This document shows positions 9,196 through 17,562 of a DNA stretch of 56,730 nucleotides, piece after piece. The position numbers and the translations under genes are program-made. The stretch covers positions 1 to 56,730 of the forward strand of contig JAGCXQ010000044.1 in assembly GCA_017961235.1 (NCBI GenBank), read 5' to 3'. Below the pieces are notes generated by a model, which saw only the letters and a list, made by a program, of their open reading frames with translations, was not told where the DNA came from and made no database searches. The stretch's first letter is position 1; the number at the start of each line of letters is the position of its first letter. Source of the stretch: Clostridiales bacterium (GTDB lineage: Bacteria; Bacillota; Clostridia; Saccharofermentanales; Saccharofermentanaceae).

Positions 9196-9855
9196 ATGAG
9201 TGTAAAGACGATAGACCTGCATAAGGATTATAAGGTGGGAGATAATATCATTCATGCCGTAAACGGTATTGACCTGGAAGTAAAGGATGGTACTTTTGCT
9301 GCCATTATGGGACGCTCCGGATGTGGAAAGACAACACTTCTTCATCTGATAGGAGGCCTGGACCGGGCGTCTTCGGGTAAGGTGATCGTGAATGATAATG
9401 ATCTGTCTCAGATGAAAGATACTGCTCTTTCCCGATTCCGTTGCTGTGAGATCGGATTTGTGTTCCAGAAGTTCAACCTTATCAATGAGATGACGGTAAA
9501 AGAAAATATCATCACGCCGGTCCTGATATCTAAAAGGAAAGTCAACGAGGATTATATTGCTGAATTGACAGAGGTGCTCGGACTATCTGACAGACTTGAT
9601 CACACCCCGCTTCAGCTGTCGGGAGGACAGCAGCAGAGAGTTGCCATAGCCAGAGCGCTGGCGAATGATCCGGCACTGATCCTCTGTGATGAACCAACAG
9701 GCAACCTCGATAAAAAGAATAGCGAAGAGGTAATCGCTCTTCTCGATAAGATCCACGAGAAATATGGGAAGACGATTATCATGGTCACGCATGATCCTGA
9801 GATCGGAGCGCATGCCGATATAATCCTTCGAATCGAGGATGGGATGTTGATCTGA
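9196..9855 (+). CDS. ABC transporter ATP-binding protein (LolD/MacB type)
   Basis: Cytoplasmic ATPase of 219 residues, a standard length for the family. Visible motifs in order: Walker A GRSGCGKTT (about 37-45), Q-loop VFQKFNLI, signature LSGGQQQRVAIARAL, Walker B LILCDEPTGNLD, and switch His in MVTHDPEIG. The start ATG follows the permease stop by two bases and its SD (AAGGGAGG, 9181-9188) lies inside the permease gene, so translation is coupled. It powers the permease encoded at 6233-9193. Confidence 0.93.
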   Translation: MSVKTIDLHKDYKVGDNIIHAVNGIDLEVKDGTFAAIMGRSGCGKTTLLHLIGGLDRASSGKVIVNDNDLSQMKDTALSRFRCCEIGFVFQKFNLINEMTVKENIITPVLISKRKVNEDYIAELTEVLGLSDRLDHTPLQLSGGQQQRVAIARALANDPALILCDEPTGNLDKKNSEEVIALLDKIHEKYGKTIIMVTHDPEIGAHADIILRIEDGMLI

Positions 9856-9971
9856 AGCGATTAAACATTTTACTCGTACTCGATTGTTTCTGATGACATG
9901 CAGGGAACTTTTATAAGTGTTTTTGGTCTCGACAGTTCCCCAATTTGAAACGTGTGATCGTTGAATGAAAA

Positions 9972-9995
9972 AGAGAGCTCCTGAAGGAACTCTCT
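9972..9995 (-). terminator. Intrinsic terminator downstream of the GMP synthase gene
   Basis: On the minus strand AGAGAGTTCC, loop TTCA, GGAGCTCTCT and then TTTTTC. The stem is 10 bp with one mismatch. It lies about 130 bp past the stop of the gene at 10124-11104. Confidence 0.75.
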
Positions 9996-10061
9996 CGTTC
10001 GTTTATTGATTATTCCACATAGGAGTAAAGTCTTTTCGACGTTGCCTCCAATCACGCAGGA

Positions 10062-10120
10062 GTGAATCTTTTTCGACAGCGCCTTTGCTTTAGCAAACAG
10101 CGCGAAGAAAAAGCATTCAC
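10062..10120 (-). repeat. Long imperfect palindrome just after the GMP synthase stop codon
   Basis: GTGAATCTTTTTC (from 10062) pairs with GAAAAAGCATTCAC (to 10120) with one mismatch, and inner arms TTTGCT/AGCAAA close the loop. It begins 4 bp beyond the stop at 10124 and has no U-run, so it may be an mRNA 3' stabilising structure. Its outer arm AAAAAGCATTC is close to the AAAAGCAC word that recurs in this window. The rest of 9856-10123 holds no supported gene. Confidence 0.5.
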
Positions 10121-10123
10121 GAC

Positions 10124-11104
10124 TTACTCCCACTCGATCGTGCCTGTCGGCTTCGGTGTCAGATCGTAGAGTACACGGTTGATGCCGGGTACTTCGGTGA
10201 TGATTCTGTTTACGATCTTTCCGAGGAGCTCATACGGGATCTCTTCGATCGTAGCTGTCATGGCATCTCTGGTGTTGACCGCACGGATAACAACGAAGTT
10301 CTCAAAAGCTCTGACATTGTTCTTAACGCCGACGGACTTGTAATCCGGAACGAGTGTGAAGTACTGCCATACTTTTCCTTCGAGACCTGCATTTGCGAAC
10401 TCTTCACGGAGGATCGCATCGGACTCGCGGACCATCTCGAGACGGTCGCGGGTGATCGCGCCGGTGCAGCGTACGCCGAGGCCCGGACCCGGGAACGGCT
10501 GACGGTAAACCATGTTTGCCGGAAGACCGAGAGCCTCGCCGACGACACGTACTTCGTCTTTGTAGAGGAACTTCAGAGGCTCAACGAGACCTTCGAAATG
10601 AATATCTTCCGGGAGACCGCCTACGTTATGGTGAGCCTTTACCGGGCCACTCTCGAGGATGTCCGGATAGATGGTGCCCTGTGCAAGGAAATCAACGTCC
10701 GGAAGCTTTCTGGCTTCTTCTTCGAATACGCGGATAAACTCTTCGCCGATGATCTTTCTCTTTCTCTCCGGCTCTTCGACGCCCTCGAGTTTAGTAAGGA
10801 AGCGCTCGGTTGCATCTACATATACGAGAGTCGCATCCATCTGATTCTGGAAGACCTCGATGACCTGCTCCGGCTCACCTTTACGGAGAAGTCCGTGATT
10901 GACGTGCACGTTGATCAGGTTCTTGCCGATGGCCTTGATGAGAAGAGCGGCAACGACAGAAGAGTCAACACCGCCGGACAGCGCCAGCAGCACTTTCTTG
11001 TCACCTACCTGTGCTTTTACAGCGGCGATCTGCTCAGCGATAAAAGCATCGGCGAGCTCGCGGGTAGTGATTCTTTCCATTTCCTCGGGACGTTTGTTTT
11101 CCAT
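10124..11104 (-). CDS. guaA: GMP synthase, ATP pyrophosphatase subunit (no glutaminase domain)
   Basis: Last step of GMP synthesis: ATP-dependent amination of XMP. The 326-residue protein has the PP-loop SGGVDSS (residues 43-49) in an N-type pyrophosphatase fold, then the dimerisation domain with FPGPGLGVRC and the C-terminal KPTGTIEWE. The class I glutamine amidotransferase domain of about 190 residues that normally precedes the PP-loop is absent, so ammonia must come from a separate subunit or from the medium. The ATG at 11104 has the SD AAAGGAG; an in-frame ATG upstream at 11143 lacks one. It is a single-gene unit divergent from the XRE regulator. No purine riboswitch is visible upstream. 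Confidence 0.9.
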   Translation of the reverse strand: MENKRPEEMERITTRELADAFIAEQIAAVKAQVGDKKVLLALSGGVDSSVVAALLIKAIGKNLINVHVNHGLLRKGEPEQVIEVFQNQMDATLVYVDATERFLTKLEGVEEPERKRKIIGEEFIRVFEEEARKLPDVDFLAQGTIYPDILESGPVKAHHNVGGLPEDIHFEGLVEPLKFLYKDEVRVVGEALGLPANMVYRQPFPGPGLGVRCTGAITRDRLEMVRESDAILREEFANAGLEGKVWQYFTLVPDYKSVGVKNNVRAFENFVVIRAVNTRDAMTATIEEIPYELLGKIVNRIITEVPGINRVLYDLTPKPTGTIEWE

Positions 11105-11263
11105 AAGCGGTACTCCTTTGTATCGTAATAAAATTGGATACAACCATCATACTCCAAAATCATCGCCATACGCAACGAAAGAAATCATTCCCGACCGGCC
11201 ATTGTTCACTAATTGTTTCATTTTATGCCCCATTCGTTTTGAATATGTCACCTGCCTCTCTGT

Positions 11264-11269
11264 TATAAT
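11264..11269 (+). promoter_or_regulatory. -10 box for the XRE-lipoprotein operon
   Basis: TATAAT at 11264-11269, 40 bp before the ATG. The best -35 is TTGAAT at 11239-11244 with a long 19-bp spacer, so the promoter may need help. Confidence 0.5.
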
Positions 11270-11309
11270 TTAGTAGGTGGAATTTGCATTCCGGGAGGAA
11301 ATAGGTACG

Positions 11310-12407
11310 ATGCTGTCATTGAATGAGAATATCAAGGAAATACTTCGGGAGAAGAACCTGACGCAGAAGAAGGTGGCCGAGAAACTGGGCATCTCCGAGT
11401 GTTCGATCTCCAGATATCTCAAGGGCACGCGTATCCCGCAGGAGGAAGATGCGAGAAAGATCGCGGACTTCCTCGGTGTCTATCCGAAAGAGTGGTTCCC
11501 GTATTCCAATGATGACGGTACAGAGGGAGAGGCGCCGGCACAGGAAGTCCTGAAGCCTTCGCGCCAGAGCTGGGAGCAGCTGCGCACCTGGCCGGAAGCA
11601 ATAAAGGCACTCTCGACGACACATACGATCTCGGTACAGGACATCTGTCAGATACTGCATGCACCGAGATCCTGGGTAAACCGTTATATCCTTCCGCACA
11701 TCGATAAGATCTATCTGCCGGACGGAAAACGCGCCGGAAAAGAAGTGAATACCAACTGGAAGGAAGTCGCTGCGATCCAGCTCGGCAAGGACATGCAGGA
11801 CAGCACATGGTGCAGTAAAGAGGATTTCGATAACCTCATTCTCGGAAGCATCCTGTCCGTTACGAAGCAGACGAAGCTGATCCCGGCGGAGCTCCTGGTC
11901 CAGGATAAGAAGGCATTTGCCGCAGAATATGAACAATATACAGAGAGAATTGCGGATCTTGCGAAGAGGATCAACGAGGACCCGCTTACCCCGATGGAAA
12001 AATATACGGAACTTGCTGAACTGAAGAAGCAGCAGGCACTATGCTACCGCCGTCAGTTAAGTAACGAGGGAAGACAGATCATGCGAAGCAATCTTCCCGC
12101 GGTCACGAATCCTGATGCGACGAAGAGTATCCCGGTCCGTCTGCCGTCGGTCCCGATCGAGAAATGGATCTTCCCGGAAGATATTCGGGATTTCGCCGAG
12201 ATCGAAGAGAACGGACACAGATATTTCTTTAAAAACGGCTATATCCGTATTGTGCTTTCCTTTATCGATACGAACGGTAACTCTGTAAGGAAGAACTTCT
12301 ATGTCGCGGATCCCGAGGCGATGTATCATAAACTCGTCGAGGAGTATGTCCTCATTAGTGAGGAAGTCTGGCAGATGTACGCGATCCGCCTGATGTCACG
12401 GCGATGA
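11310..12407 (+). CDS. XRE-family transcriptional regulator with long C-terminal extension
   Basis: Protein of 365 residues. Residues about 6-59 form an XRE helix-turn-helix (NIKEILREKNLTQKKVAEKL then SISRYLKGTRIP). The remaining 300 residues are mainly helical, with a second possible DNA-binding segment (ISVQDICQILHAPRSWVNRYI, about 105-125), a coiled-coil-like basic/acidic region around 200-235, and a beta-rich C-terminal part with HRYFFKNGYIRIV. The ATG at 11310 follows a GGGAGG SD; an upstream in-frame start at 11277 would overlap the promoter. The stop overlaps the start of the next lipoprotein gene (ATGA), so the two are translationally coupled. Target unknown. Confidence 0.78.
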   Translation: MLSLNENIKEILREKNLTQKKVAEKLGISECSISRYLKGTRIPQEEDARKIADFLGVYPKEWFPYSNDDGTEGEAPAQEVLKPSRQSWEQLRTWPEAIKALSTTHTISVQDICQILHAPRSWVNRYILPHIDKIYLPDGKRAGKEVNTNWKEVAAIQLGKDMQDSTWCSKEDFDNLILGSILSVTKQTKLIPAELLVQDKKAFAAEYEQYTERIADLAKRINEDPLTPMEKYTELAELKKQQALCYRRQLSNEGRQIMRSNLPAVTNPDATKSIPVRLPSVPIEKWIFPEDIRDFAEIEENGHRYFFKNGYIRIVLSFIDTNGNSVRKNFYVADPEAMYHKLVEEYVLISEEVWQMYAIRLMSRR

Positions 12408-13822
12408 AACAGTACGGAAGAAAGATCCTCAGCATCGGCTGTGTCATACTTTTTCTTCCGGGGATGTTCTCGTCCTGCAAGAAAAGAAATTCCGGAAATA
12501 CTCAGGATGCCTCTGCGGTTGCAGAACAGCAGATCCGAAATACGCTCGATGATTTTTTCGCTTATATCAAGATCGCAAAGACCGATAAGATCGGATCACG
12601 TTCGGATGATCCGGCGCTGGTGGAGGAGTATCTCCAAAAGGTGACGGAAACATCTGGAAGTAAGCCTTTTGAAACTGCGTGCCGACGGATGGATGCTGAA
12701 GTGGTGAGTGTCGTGTCTTCCGGTGAAGAAGGAAACGCGAAAGTAAAGATCAGTTATGCAGACCCGCAATCGGTGAAAGAAAGCGCTGCCCTGGAGGGTG
12801 GTTTTGCCGATATTGGAAAACTGTCGGAAACCATCAGCACGGTTCCCGCAATATCGAAAGAGTTTACGATGAATATACGCAAGACGGACGGGGCTTGGAA
12901 GATCACATCCGGGAGCACCATGGAACTTCTGGAAGTGCTTTTCGGGTATCTGACGGAGACGGATCTGATCGCAGAGGTACCGGAGACATCAAAAGACCCG
13001 GTAACCATGAATATGTCCGTATTCGATGCGTACTGGGTAGATACGAAGGGCAAGGAGACGGGCGGATATCACTGCTCGACGGAGTATATCTGCCTTTATG
13101 TCTATACCTGGAACACATACTCAAATGCAGATATTAAGTACGAATATCTGAATACTTCCGGCGATATTCTCTATACGAATTCTTTCCTCATGAAGAATAA
13201 TACCGACTGGATCGCGTGTGCCTGGAAACCGGAAAAAGCACTTCCGGAAGGAGATATTTACTGCCGTCTCTACGAGCCTTCGGGAGAGGAGTTCCATACT
13301 TCGAAGGTCACCATCTTTAATGACGCGGAGATGATCCCGTTCCCGATCACCTGGACGGAAGACTCCGGATGGTTCGACAGTACCGGGAACCCGGTGGAGT
13401 ACTACACAGATGATATTACGTTGTTTGAGTATCGGGGTTCGTCCCTGAAACCGTATCAGGGATTATCACTTAAATACCGGTTCGTGGATGACGAAGGACA
13501 GGTGCTCTACGAGGGAAAGATGAACCTTGAGGAGGAGACCGAGACATTCATGTTTTCCATGGAACTTCCGGAGGGATATACGCTATATCCGGAAGAGACC
13601 GCTGAAACAACAGAAGAACCAACCGGAAAGACCTCTGCGACCGAGGAGACAACGGTTCCGACTGAGCTTCCGGAGCCGAAGCATATCACCCTGATCGTCG
13701 AGACTGAGGCCGGACAGCCGTTCCTCCAGTCAACGATCGAGATCCGGCAGGCGGACGCAACGAATATACCGGGTGAAACAACTCCAGGTGAAACAACTCC
13801 AGGAACTTCGGGTGAAACTTAA
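12404..13822 (+). CDS. Hypothetical lipoprotein with low-complexity Thr/Glu/Pro tail
   Basis: Protein of 472 residues with signal peptide and lipobox (FSSC, Cys25). Residues about 40-190 resemble DUF4878-like stress lipoproteins (FFAYIKIAKTDKI, then KISYADPQ, then MNIRKTDGAWKI). Residues about 200-400 are beta-rich. The last 70 residues are dominated by Thr, Glu and Pro and end with PGETTPGETTPGTSGET, a short slippage-prone repeat. It overlaps the XRE gene by 4 bases. Its stop codon overlaps the stop of the convergent GH51 gene. Function unknown; a cell-surface role is implied by the lipobox. Confidence 0.75.
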   Translation: MKQYGRKILSIGCVILFLPGMFSSCKKRNSGNTQDASAVAEQQIRNTLDDFFAYIKIAKTDKIGSRSDDPALVEEYLQKVTETSGSKPFETACRRMDAEVVSVVSSGEEGNAKVKISYADPQSVKESAALEGGFADIGKLSETISTVPAISKEFTMNIRKTDGAWKITSGSTMELLEVLFGYLTETDLIAEVPETSKDPVTMNMSVFDAYWVDTKGKETGGYHCSTEYICLYVYTWNTYSNADIKYEYLNTSGDILYTNSFLMKNNTDWIACAWKPEKALPEGDIYCRLYEPSGEEFHTSKVTIFNDAEMIPFPITWTEDSGWFDSTGNPVEYYTDDITLFEYRGSSLKPYQGLSLKYRFVDDEGQVLYEGKMNLEEETETFMFSMELPEGYTLYPEETAETTEEPTGKTSATEETTVPTELPEPKHITLIVETEAGQPFLQSTIEIRQADATNIPGETTPGETTPGTSGET

Positions 13823-15426
13823 GCGGAGATTACGATCACATTCCAGGACAGAGGCTTGATGTGTGTCTTGAGGACGCCTTCTTCGAGGGTGGCCTCTGAG
13901 ACTTCCTTTGGCGCGAAGAGCGTGTCATTCTCCGGTTCGGTGATAATGGAAATGTCCTCCGAAGAGATCTCAAGATGGCGGACAGTGCTTTTGCCGTCGA
14001 AGATGGAAAAGCCCTTCAGATCGAGGTCCAGCGGGTAGGTATCCCGCTCGTTTCTGTTGACCACGAAGATCGAAAGACGCGATGCGTCCTTATCCCATGC
14101 ACAGGCACAATCGACATAGTTTACGCCGTCTTTGCCGGTGTATTGGGATGTGTCGTCGATCGCATACCCCGGCATGTCGAAGGTCTCGGAGTCCACGTGG
14201 ACCTGCATGGAGGTGCCCTTCGCGTAGGTAAGAAGCTGCAGGAGGGCATAGTGGGAAGCCGTGCGCCATACGGTGTCGTGGTTGCTCGCGGCGAGGGCCA
14301 TCAGGCCGCCGGTCATGCATCCGATCCTCACGCGGTCGGCGTGGCGCAGGAACGCCAGCTGGATGGATACCATGGAGAGCATGTGCTCCATGTCGCCGCC
14401 GGGAAAGCGTCTGTCGGGCATATTGTCCGGATCGTACAGAGTGTATTTTCTTTCCGGATCAAAGCGGTAGTGGGTGCGCGCCATGTTGTAGCGGCCCCAG
14501 CCCGGGTGAAGCTCGGCAAGCGGGCGGATCATGCCGCCGTATTCGTCAAAGGAGATCATCATCTTTTTCGGGGAACGGTGCTTCGAGGCAACGAAATCAC
14601 ACATGGCGATCTCGGTGTTGATGAAGTCCTCGTAGTACTCGGCGCCGCCGAGAAGGCTCAGCAGATCGCCGGGAGCTGCTGCGTGGTAGTGGTGGATGGA
14701 GAGATAATCGACAACATCGTAGCACTGGTCCAGGACTTTCTCATCCCACTCCGGGAAGTGTTCCATGAAGGGCGCGGAGGAGCCGCAGACCGCTGTCTTA
14801 ATGGTCGGGTCGATCCACTTCATGGCTTTACTGGTTTCCTGACAGAGGATGCCGTATCCTCTCGGATCCTTCTCCCAGGAGCCGAGCTGCCAGTGGCCAT
14901 CCATCTCGTTTCCGAGATACCAGGTGTCAACGCCGTACGGTTTTTCGTGGCCGTATTTGCGGCGCAGATCAGACCAGTAGGTGCCGCCTTCGTGATTCGT
15001 GTATTCGACGATATCCATGGCATCCTGCATCGTGCCGGTGCCGAGGTTTACGGTGTAGAGAGGCGCGACGCCGGTTTTCTCCGCCCACTGAAGGTATTCG
15101 TCGTGACCGACTTCATTAGTGATGTACTGGTACCATGCCGGATCGAGGTGGACCTTTCGCTGGTCCTTCGGACCGATGGAGTCTTTCCACTGCCAGGCCG
15201 AGACGAAGTTGCCGCCCGGAAGACGTACTGCCGGAAGACCGGTCTTTTTCAGTGCTTCGATAAAGTCAGTACGGAAGCCCTGCTCATCGGCGGTCTTATG
15301 CTTCGGGTTATACATGGTGCCGTTGACCATGGTTCCGATCGGTTCAAGAAAAGCACTGAACAGTCTCGGGGAGATCTCTCCGATAGGGAAATCCGGATGA
15401 ATGGTGATTCTTGCACGTCGTGTCAT
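13819..15426 (-). CDS. Alpha-L-arabinofuranosidase, GH51
   Basis: Intracellular glycosidase of 535 residues that releases terminal arabinofuranose from arabino-oligosaccharides. There is no signal peptide. The TIM-barrel begins after ISPRLFSAFLEPIG; the acid/base is Glu174 in YLGNEMDGHW and the nucleophile is Glu295 in ISFDEYGG. The length matches the family (about 500). SD AAAGGAGG with good spacing precedes the ATG at 15426. Convergent with the lipoprotein gene: the two stop codons share TTAA (13819-13822). It appears to be a single gene unit, with a MATE transporter upstream on the same strand 86 bp away, possibly co-transcribed. Confidence 0.93.
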   Translation of the reverse strand: MTRRARITIHPDFPIGEISPRLFSAFLEPIGTMVNGTMYNPKHKTADEQGFRTDFIEALKKTGLPAVRLPGGNFVSAWQWKDSIGPKDQRKVHLDPAWYQYITNEVGHDEYLQWAEKTGVAPLYTVNLGTGTMQDAMDIVEYTNHEGGTYWSDLRRKYGHEKPYGVDTWYLGNEMDGHWQLGSWEKDPRGYGILCQETSKAMKWIDPTIKTAVCGSSAPFMEHFPEWDEKVLDQCYDVVDYLSIHHYHAAAPGDLLSLLGGAEYYEDFINTEIAMCDFVASKHRSPKKMMISFDEYGGMIRPLAELHPGWGRYNMARTHYRFDPERKYTLYDPDNMPDRRFPGGDMEHMLSMVSIQLAFLRHADRVRIGCMTGGLMALAASNHDTVWRTASHYALLQLLTYAKGTSMQVHVDSETFDMPGYAIDDTSQYTGKDGVNYVDCACAWDKDASRLSIFVVNRNERDTYPLDLDLKGFSIFDGKSTVRHLEISSEDISIITEPENDTLFAPKEVSEATLEEGVLKTHIKPLSWNVIVISA

Positions 15427-15512
15427 ATGGGGCCTCCTTTAGATAATCTTTCTTTCGGCTCACCGCTTCGTAGCGGGGACAGGTGCTTTTCGCGAAGAAT
15501 AATGCTTATATG

Positions 15513-16904
15513 TCAGTTGTTGCCGGTCGATATCTTCTTGATCCACCTTCGGCTTCTGAGGCGCCAGACGCACCAGATGGTCTTGGCGATCTGGTCGGAT
15601 TTCAGGAAGAAGTAGATCCAGAAGGCCGGCAGGTGGAAGATGAATCCGGCCAGCATGCCCAGCGGGAGCGCCATCGCCCAGAGGAAGATATTGTCGGCAA
15701 ACATGAGTACTTTTGTATCGCCGCCTCCGCGGAGGACGCCCTTGGTCATGATACTGTTCGTGGCCTGGAAGATGATGATCAGGCTAATCGCATTCAGGAG
15801 CTGATAGGCGATCGAGACAGCTTCCGGCGTCGTTTCTTTGCCGTAGGAGAGGATGACGGGTGTCTTCGTAAAGAAGATGAAGAGCGCCGACAGGAATCCC
15901 AGTGCGAAGCCCATGCCGAGGAAGAGCCATCCCTGCTCCTCGGCCTGTTCTTTCCGGCCTTTGCCGAGCGACTGCCCGGTGATGATCGCGCCGGCCTGGC
16001 AGACGCCCTGGATAAGGACGGTGCTGAGCTGCTGGGTGACGGTCGTGATGGAATTGGCCGCGACAAAGTCACCGCCGAGGTGGCCGATGACCATGGTGAC
16101 GGCATTGCTGCCGAAGGCGAGGATCGCGTCACTGATGAGCACGGGGATGCATACGCGGAGATATTCCTTGAGAAGCGTCTTCGTTTTCATGAAGAAGTGG
16201 TGGATCTTAAATCCGATCTTCTTATCGATGACAAGGAGATAGAACAGGTCGGCGAATGCCTCGAAAAGACGGGCGAGGAAGGTCGCAAGCGCCGCACCTG
16301 CGATACCCATTTTCGGTGCGCCGAAATGACCGAAGATCAGCATATAGTTGCCGGCGAGGTTTACAACGAGCGCGCCGAGCGAGACATACAAAGGGAAGCG
16401 GGACTGGCCGACGCTTCGAAGAACGATGGCGATGACCAGCGAGAGCCCGAGAAAGAAGAATGTCAGCGTGGACCAGCGCAGGTATGTCGCGCCGAGTCCG
16501 ATGAGCTCTTCCTTATCGGTGTAGGAAGTCATGATCAGTTTCGGCATGGCGATGGCGCCGATGGCGAAGATCGTGGCGAAGAAAAGCATCAGCCGCAGCA
16601 TCAGGCAGACGGTCTGCTTCAGCGAGATGTCTGCTTTTTCCACATTATCATTTGCCTTCTTCATGCCGTAGTAACGGGAGACCAGGACCGATGCGCCCAT
16701 GCCGAGGCCCATACAGAAGATCTGGAAGATCATGACGTAAGCATTGGCCAGCGAGGCGGCCGAGAACGTATCCTGCGAGTAGTGGCTGAGCATGATGTTG
16801 TCGAGCATACCGACGAACACCGTGACCAGCGTCTGCAGCGCGATCGGGAATCCTAAGACGAAGACTTTTTTATAAAAATGCGGATCTTTCTTAAACAGTT
16901 TCAT
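15513..16904 (-). CDS. MATE-family multidrug/toxic compound exporter
   Basis: Inner-membrane antiporter of 463 residues with about 12 membrane segments in two similar halves. N-terminal half begins FYKKVFVLGFPIALQTLVTVFVGMLDNIMLSHYS, matching the usual MATE opening, and the second half has VLISDAILAFGSNAVTMVIGHLGG and ICQAGAIITGQSLGKG-like turns. SD AAAGGAG at about 16920. Directly upstream lies a 13-bp periodic array (16929-17019) that could be its operator. The downstream gene is a GH51 arabinofuranosidase; substrate of the exporter is not predictable. Confidence 0.92.
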   Translation of the reverse strand: MKLFKKDPHFYKKVFVLGFPIALQTLVTVFVGMLDNIMLSHYSQDTFSAASLANAYVMIFQIFCMGLGMGASVLVSRYYGMKKANDNVEKADISLKQTVCLMLRLMLFFATIFAIGAIAMPKLIMTSYTDKEELIGLGATYLRWSTLTFFFLGLSLVIAIVLRSVGQSRFPLYVSLGALVVNLAGNYMLIFGHFGAPKMGIAGAALATFLARLFEAFADLFYLLVIDKKIGFKIHHFFMKTKTLLKEYLRVCIPVLISDAILAFGSNAVTMVIGHLGGDFVAANSITTVTQQLSTVLIQGVCQAGAIITGQSLGKGRKEQAEEQGWLFLGMGFALGFLSALFIFFTKTPVILSYGKETTPEAVSIAYQLLNAISLIIIFQATNSIMTKGVLRGGGDTKVLMFADNIFLWAMALPLGMLAGFIFHLPAFWIYFFLKSDQIAKTIWCVWRLRSRRWIKKISTGNN

Positions 16905-16928
16905 AGGCTGTTAGTAGCGGCTCCTTTT

Positions 16929-17019
16929 TGACATCCTATTTTGACATCTGATAGTGATATTCGTTTTTGATATTCAATGATGATATCCGGTTTTGACATC
17001 CGATTCTGACATCCAATAA
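16929..17019. repeat. Seven TGAYATY boxes at an exact 13-bp period, upstream of the MATE gene
   Basis: TGACATC or TGATATT/C begins at 16929, 16942, 16955, 16968, 16981, 16994 and 17007, always 13 bp apart, with the six bases between boxes poorly conserved. The array sits just before the SD of the minus-strand MATE gene at 16904. It cannot be coding at a constant frame because 13 is not a multiple of 3. An operator array or a decayed minisatellite are the two options. Confidence 0.8.
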
Positions 17020-17148
17020 GGTAGTGTAGCAGAGCCATGGCGAAAATAAAACGGACAAAGATGAGGAAGATACAGGTGCTTTTGCAGAAGAAGCGGGGGA
17101 GAGGCGGCGGAAGAGGAGAAGAAATGGATGAAGGATGAGGCGAAAAGG

Positions 17149-17393
17149 TATACCCCCGGGGGGTATTTTGAAAAAACTGTATGATTTTTTTCGGATTTTT
17201 TCATTTTCGACATACATTTTTACGCGAAAAGTATGACTTTTTTGGCGGTATTCGAAAAAAGTCATATCTGCCTTCAAAACCGGGAGCAGTTTTTCTCTGT
17301 AAAAGTGCTTTTCGAGGCGAAAAGAGGGAAAAATTGCCACATATACCCCCCACCCTGTATGTCGAAAATTGAATTTCCGCGAAAAAGTCATAC
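17149..17393 (+). repeat. Intergenic palindrome/hairpin element, copy A
   Basis: Order: palindrome ATACCCCC/GGGGGGTAT (17150-17166); hairpin arms TATGAT 17180 and GACATA 17209; TATGAC 17232 and GTCATA 17261; a core beginning GTGCTTTTCGAG (17305) and ending TTGCCACATATACCCCC (to about 17352); then TATGTC 17358 and GTCATA 17387. Arm starts are 29 bp apart in all three pairs and the first two units are 52 bp apart. The same order occurs on the minus strand at 32970-33277. No gene is supported in the interval 16905-17562. Confidence 0.75.
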
Positions 17394-17456
17394 ATTGGTT
17401 TTCCATGAGTGGTTTTCCTTCCGAAAAGATGAGATGGCAGGAAAGCGGAAAAGAAA

Positions 17457-17486
17457 ACTCCGCTGCCCGGGTGTGGGGAGCGGAGT
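17457..17486 (-). terminator. Intrinsic terminator for the CobW operon
   Basis: ACTCCGCT (17457-17464) and AGCGGAGT (17479-17486) form a perfect 8-bp stem; on the minus strand it is followed by TTTTCTTTTCC. It lies 77 bp past the stop of the gene at 17563. Confidence 0.75.
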
Positions 17487-17562
17487 CGGAATGTTTTGTT
17501 TGGCGGTGCGGCCGAACCAGCGAGTGTGGCAGGTCTGGACGGCTCGGCCGATGCGGTGACTA

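Noticed and set aside
9870..10133. 87-codon minus-strand frame after the ABC ATPase gene
   Set aside because: It overlaps the guaA terminator and the long palindrome; the coding pattern is not protein-like.
13975..15615. Long open frame (546 codons) antisense to the GH51 gene
   Set aside because: It lies opposite a clear GH51 enzyme, has no SD and no recognisable domain; such frames arise from the GC-rich third-position pattern of the real gene. The same applies to 15483-16856, 20779-21993, 24473-26392, 28512-29693 and 33378-34961.
16936..17406. 156-codon minus-strand frame in the MATE-CobW gap
   Set aside because: It runs through the 13-bp array and hairpin element, is rich in Phe/Ser/Arg without a domain, and has no SD.
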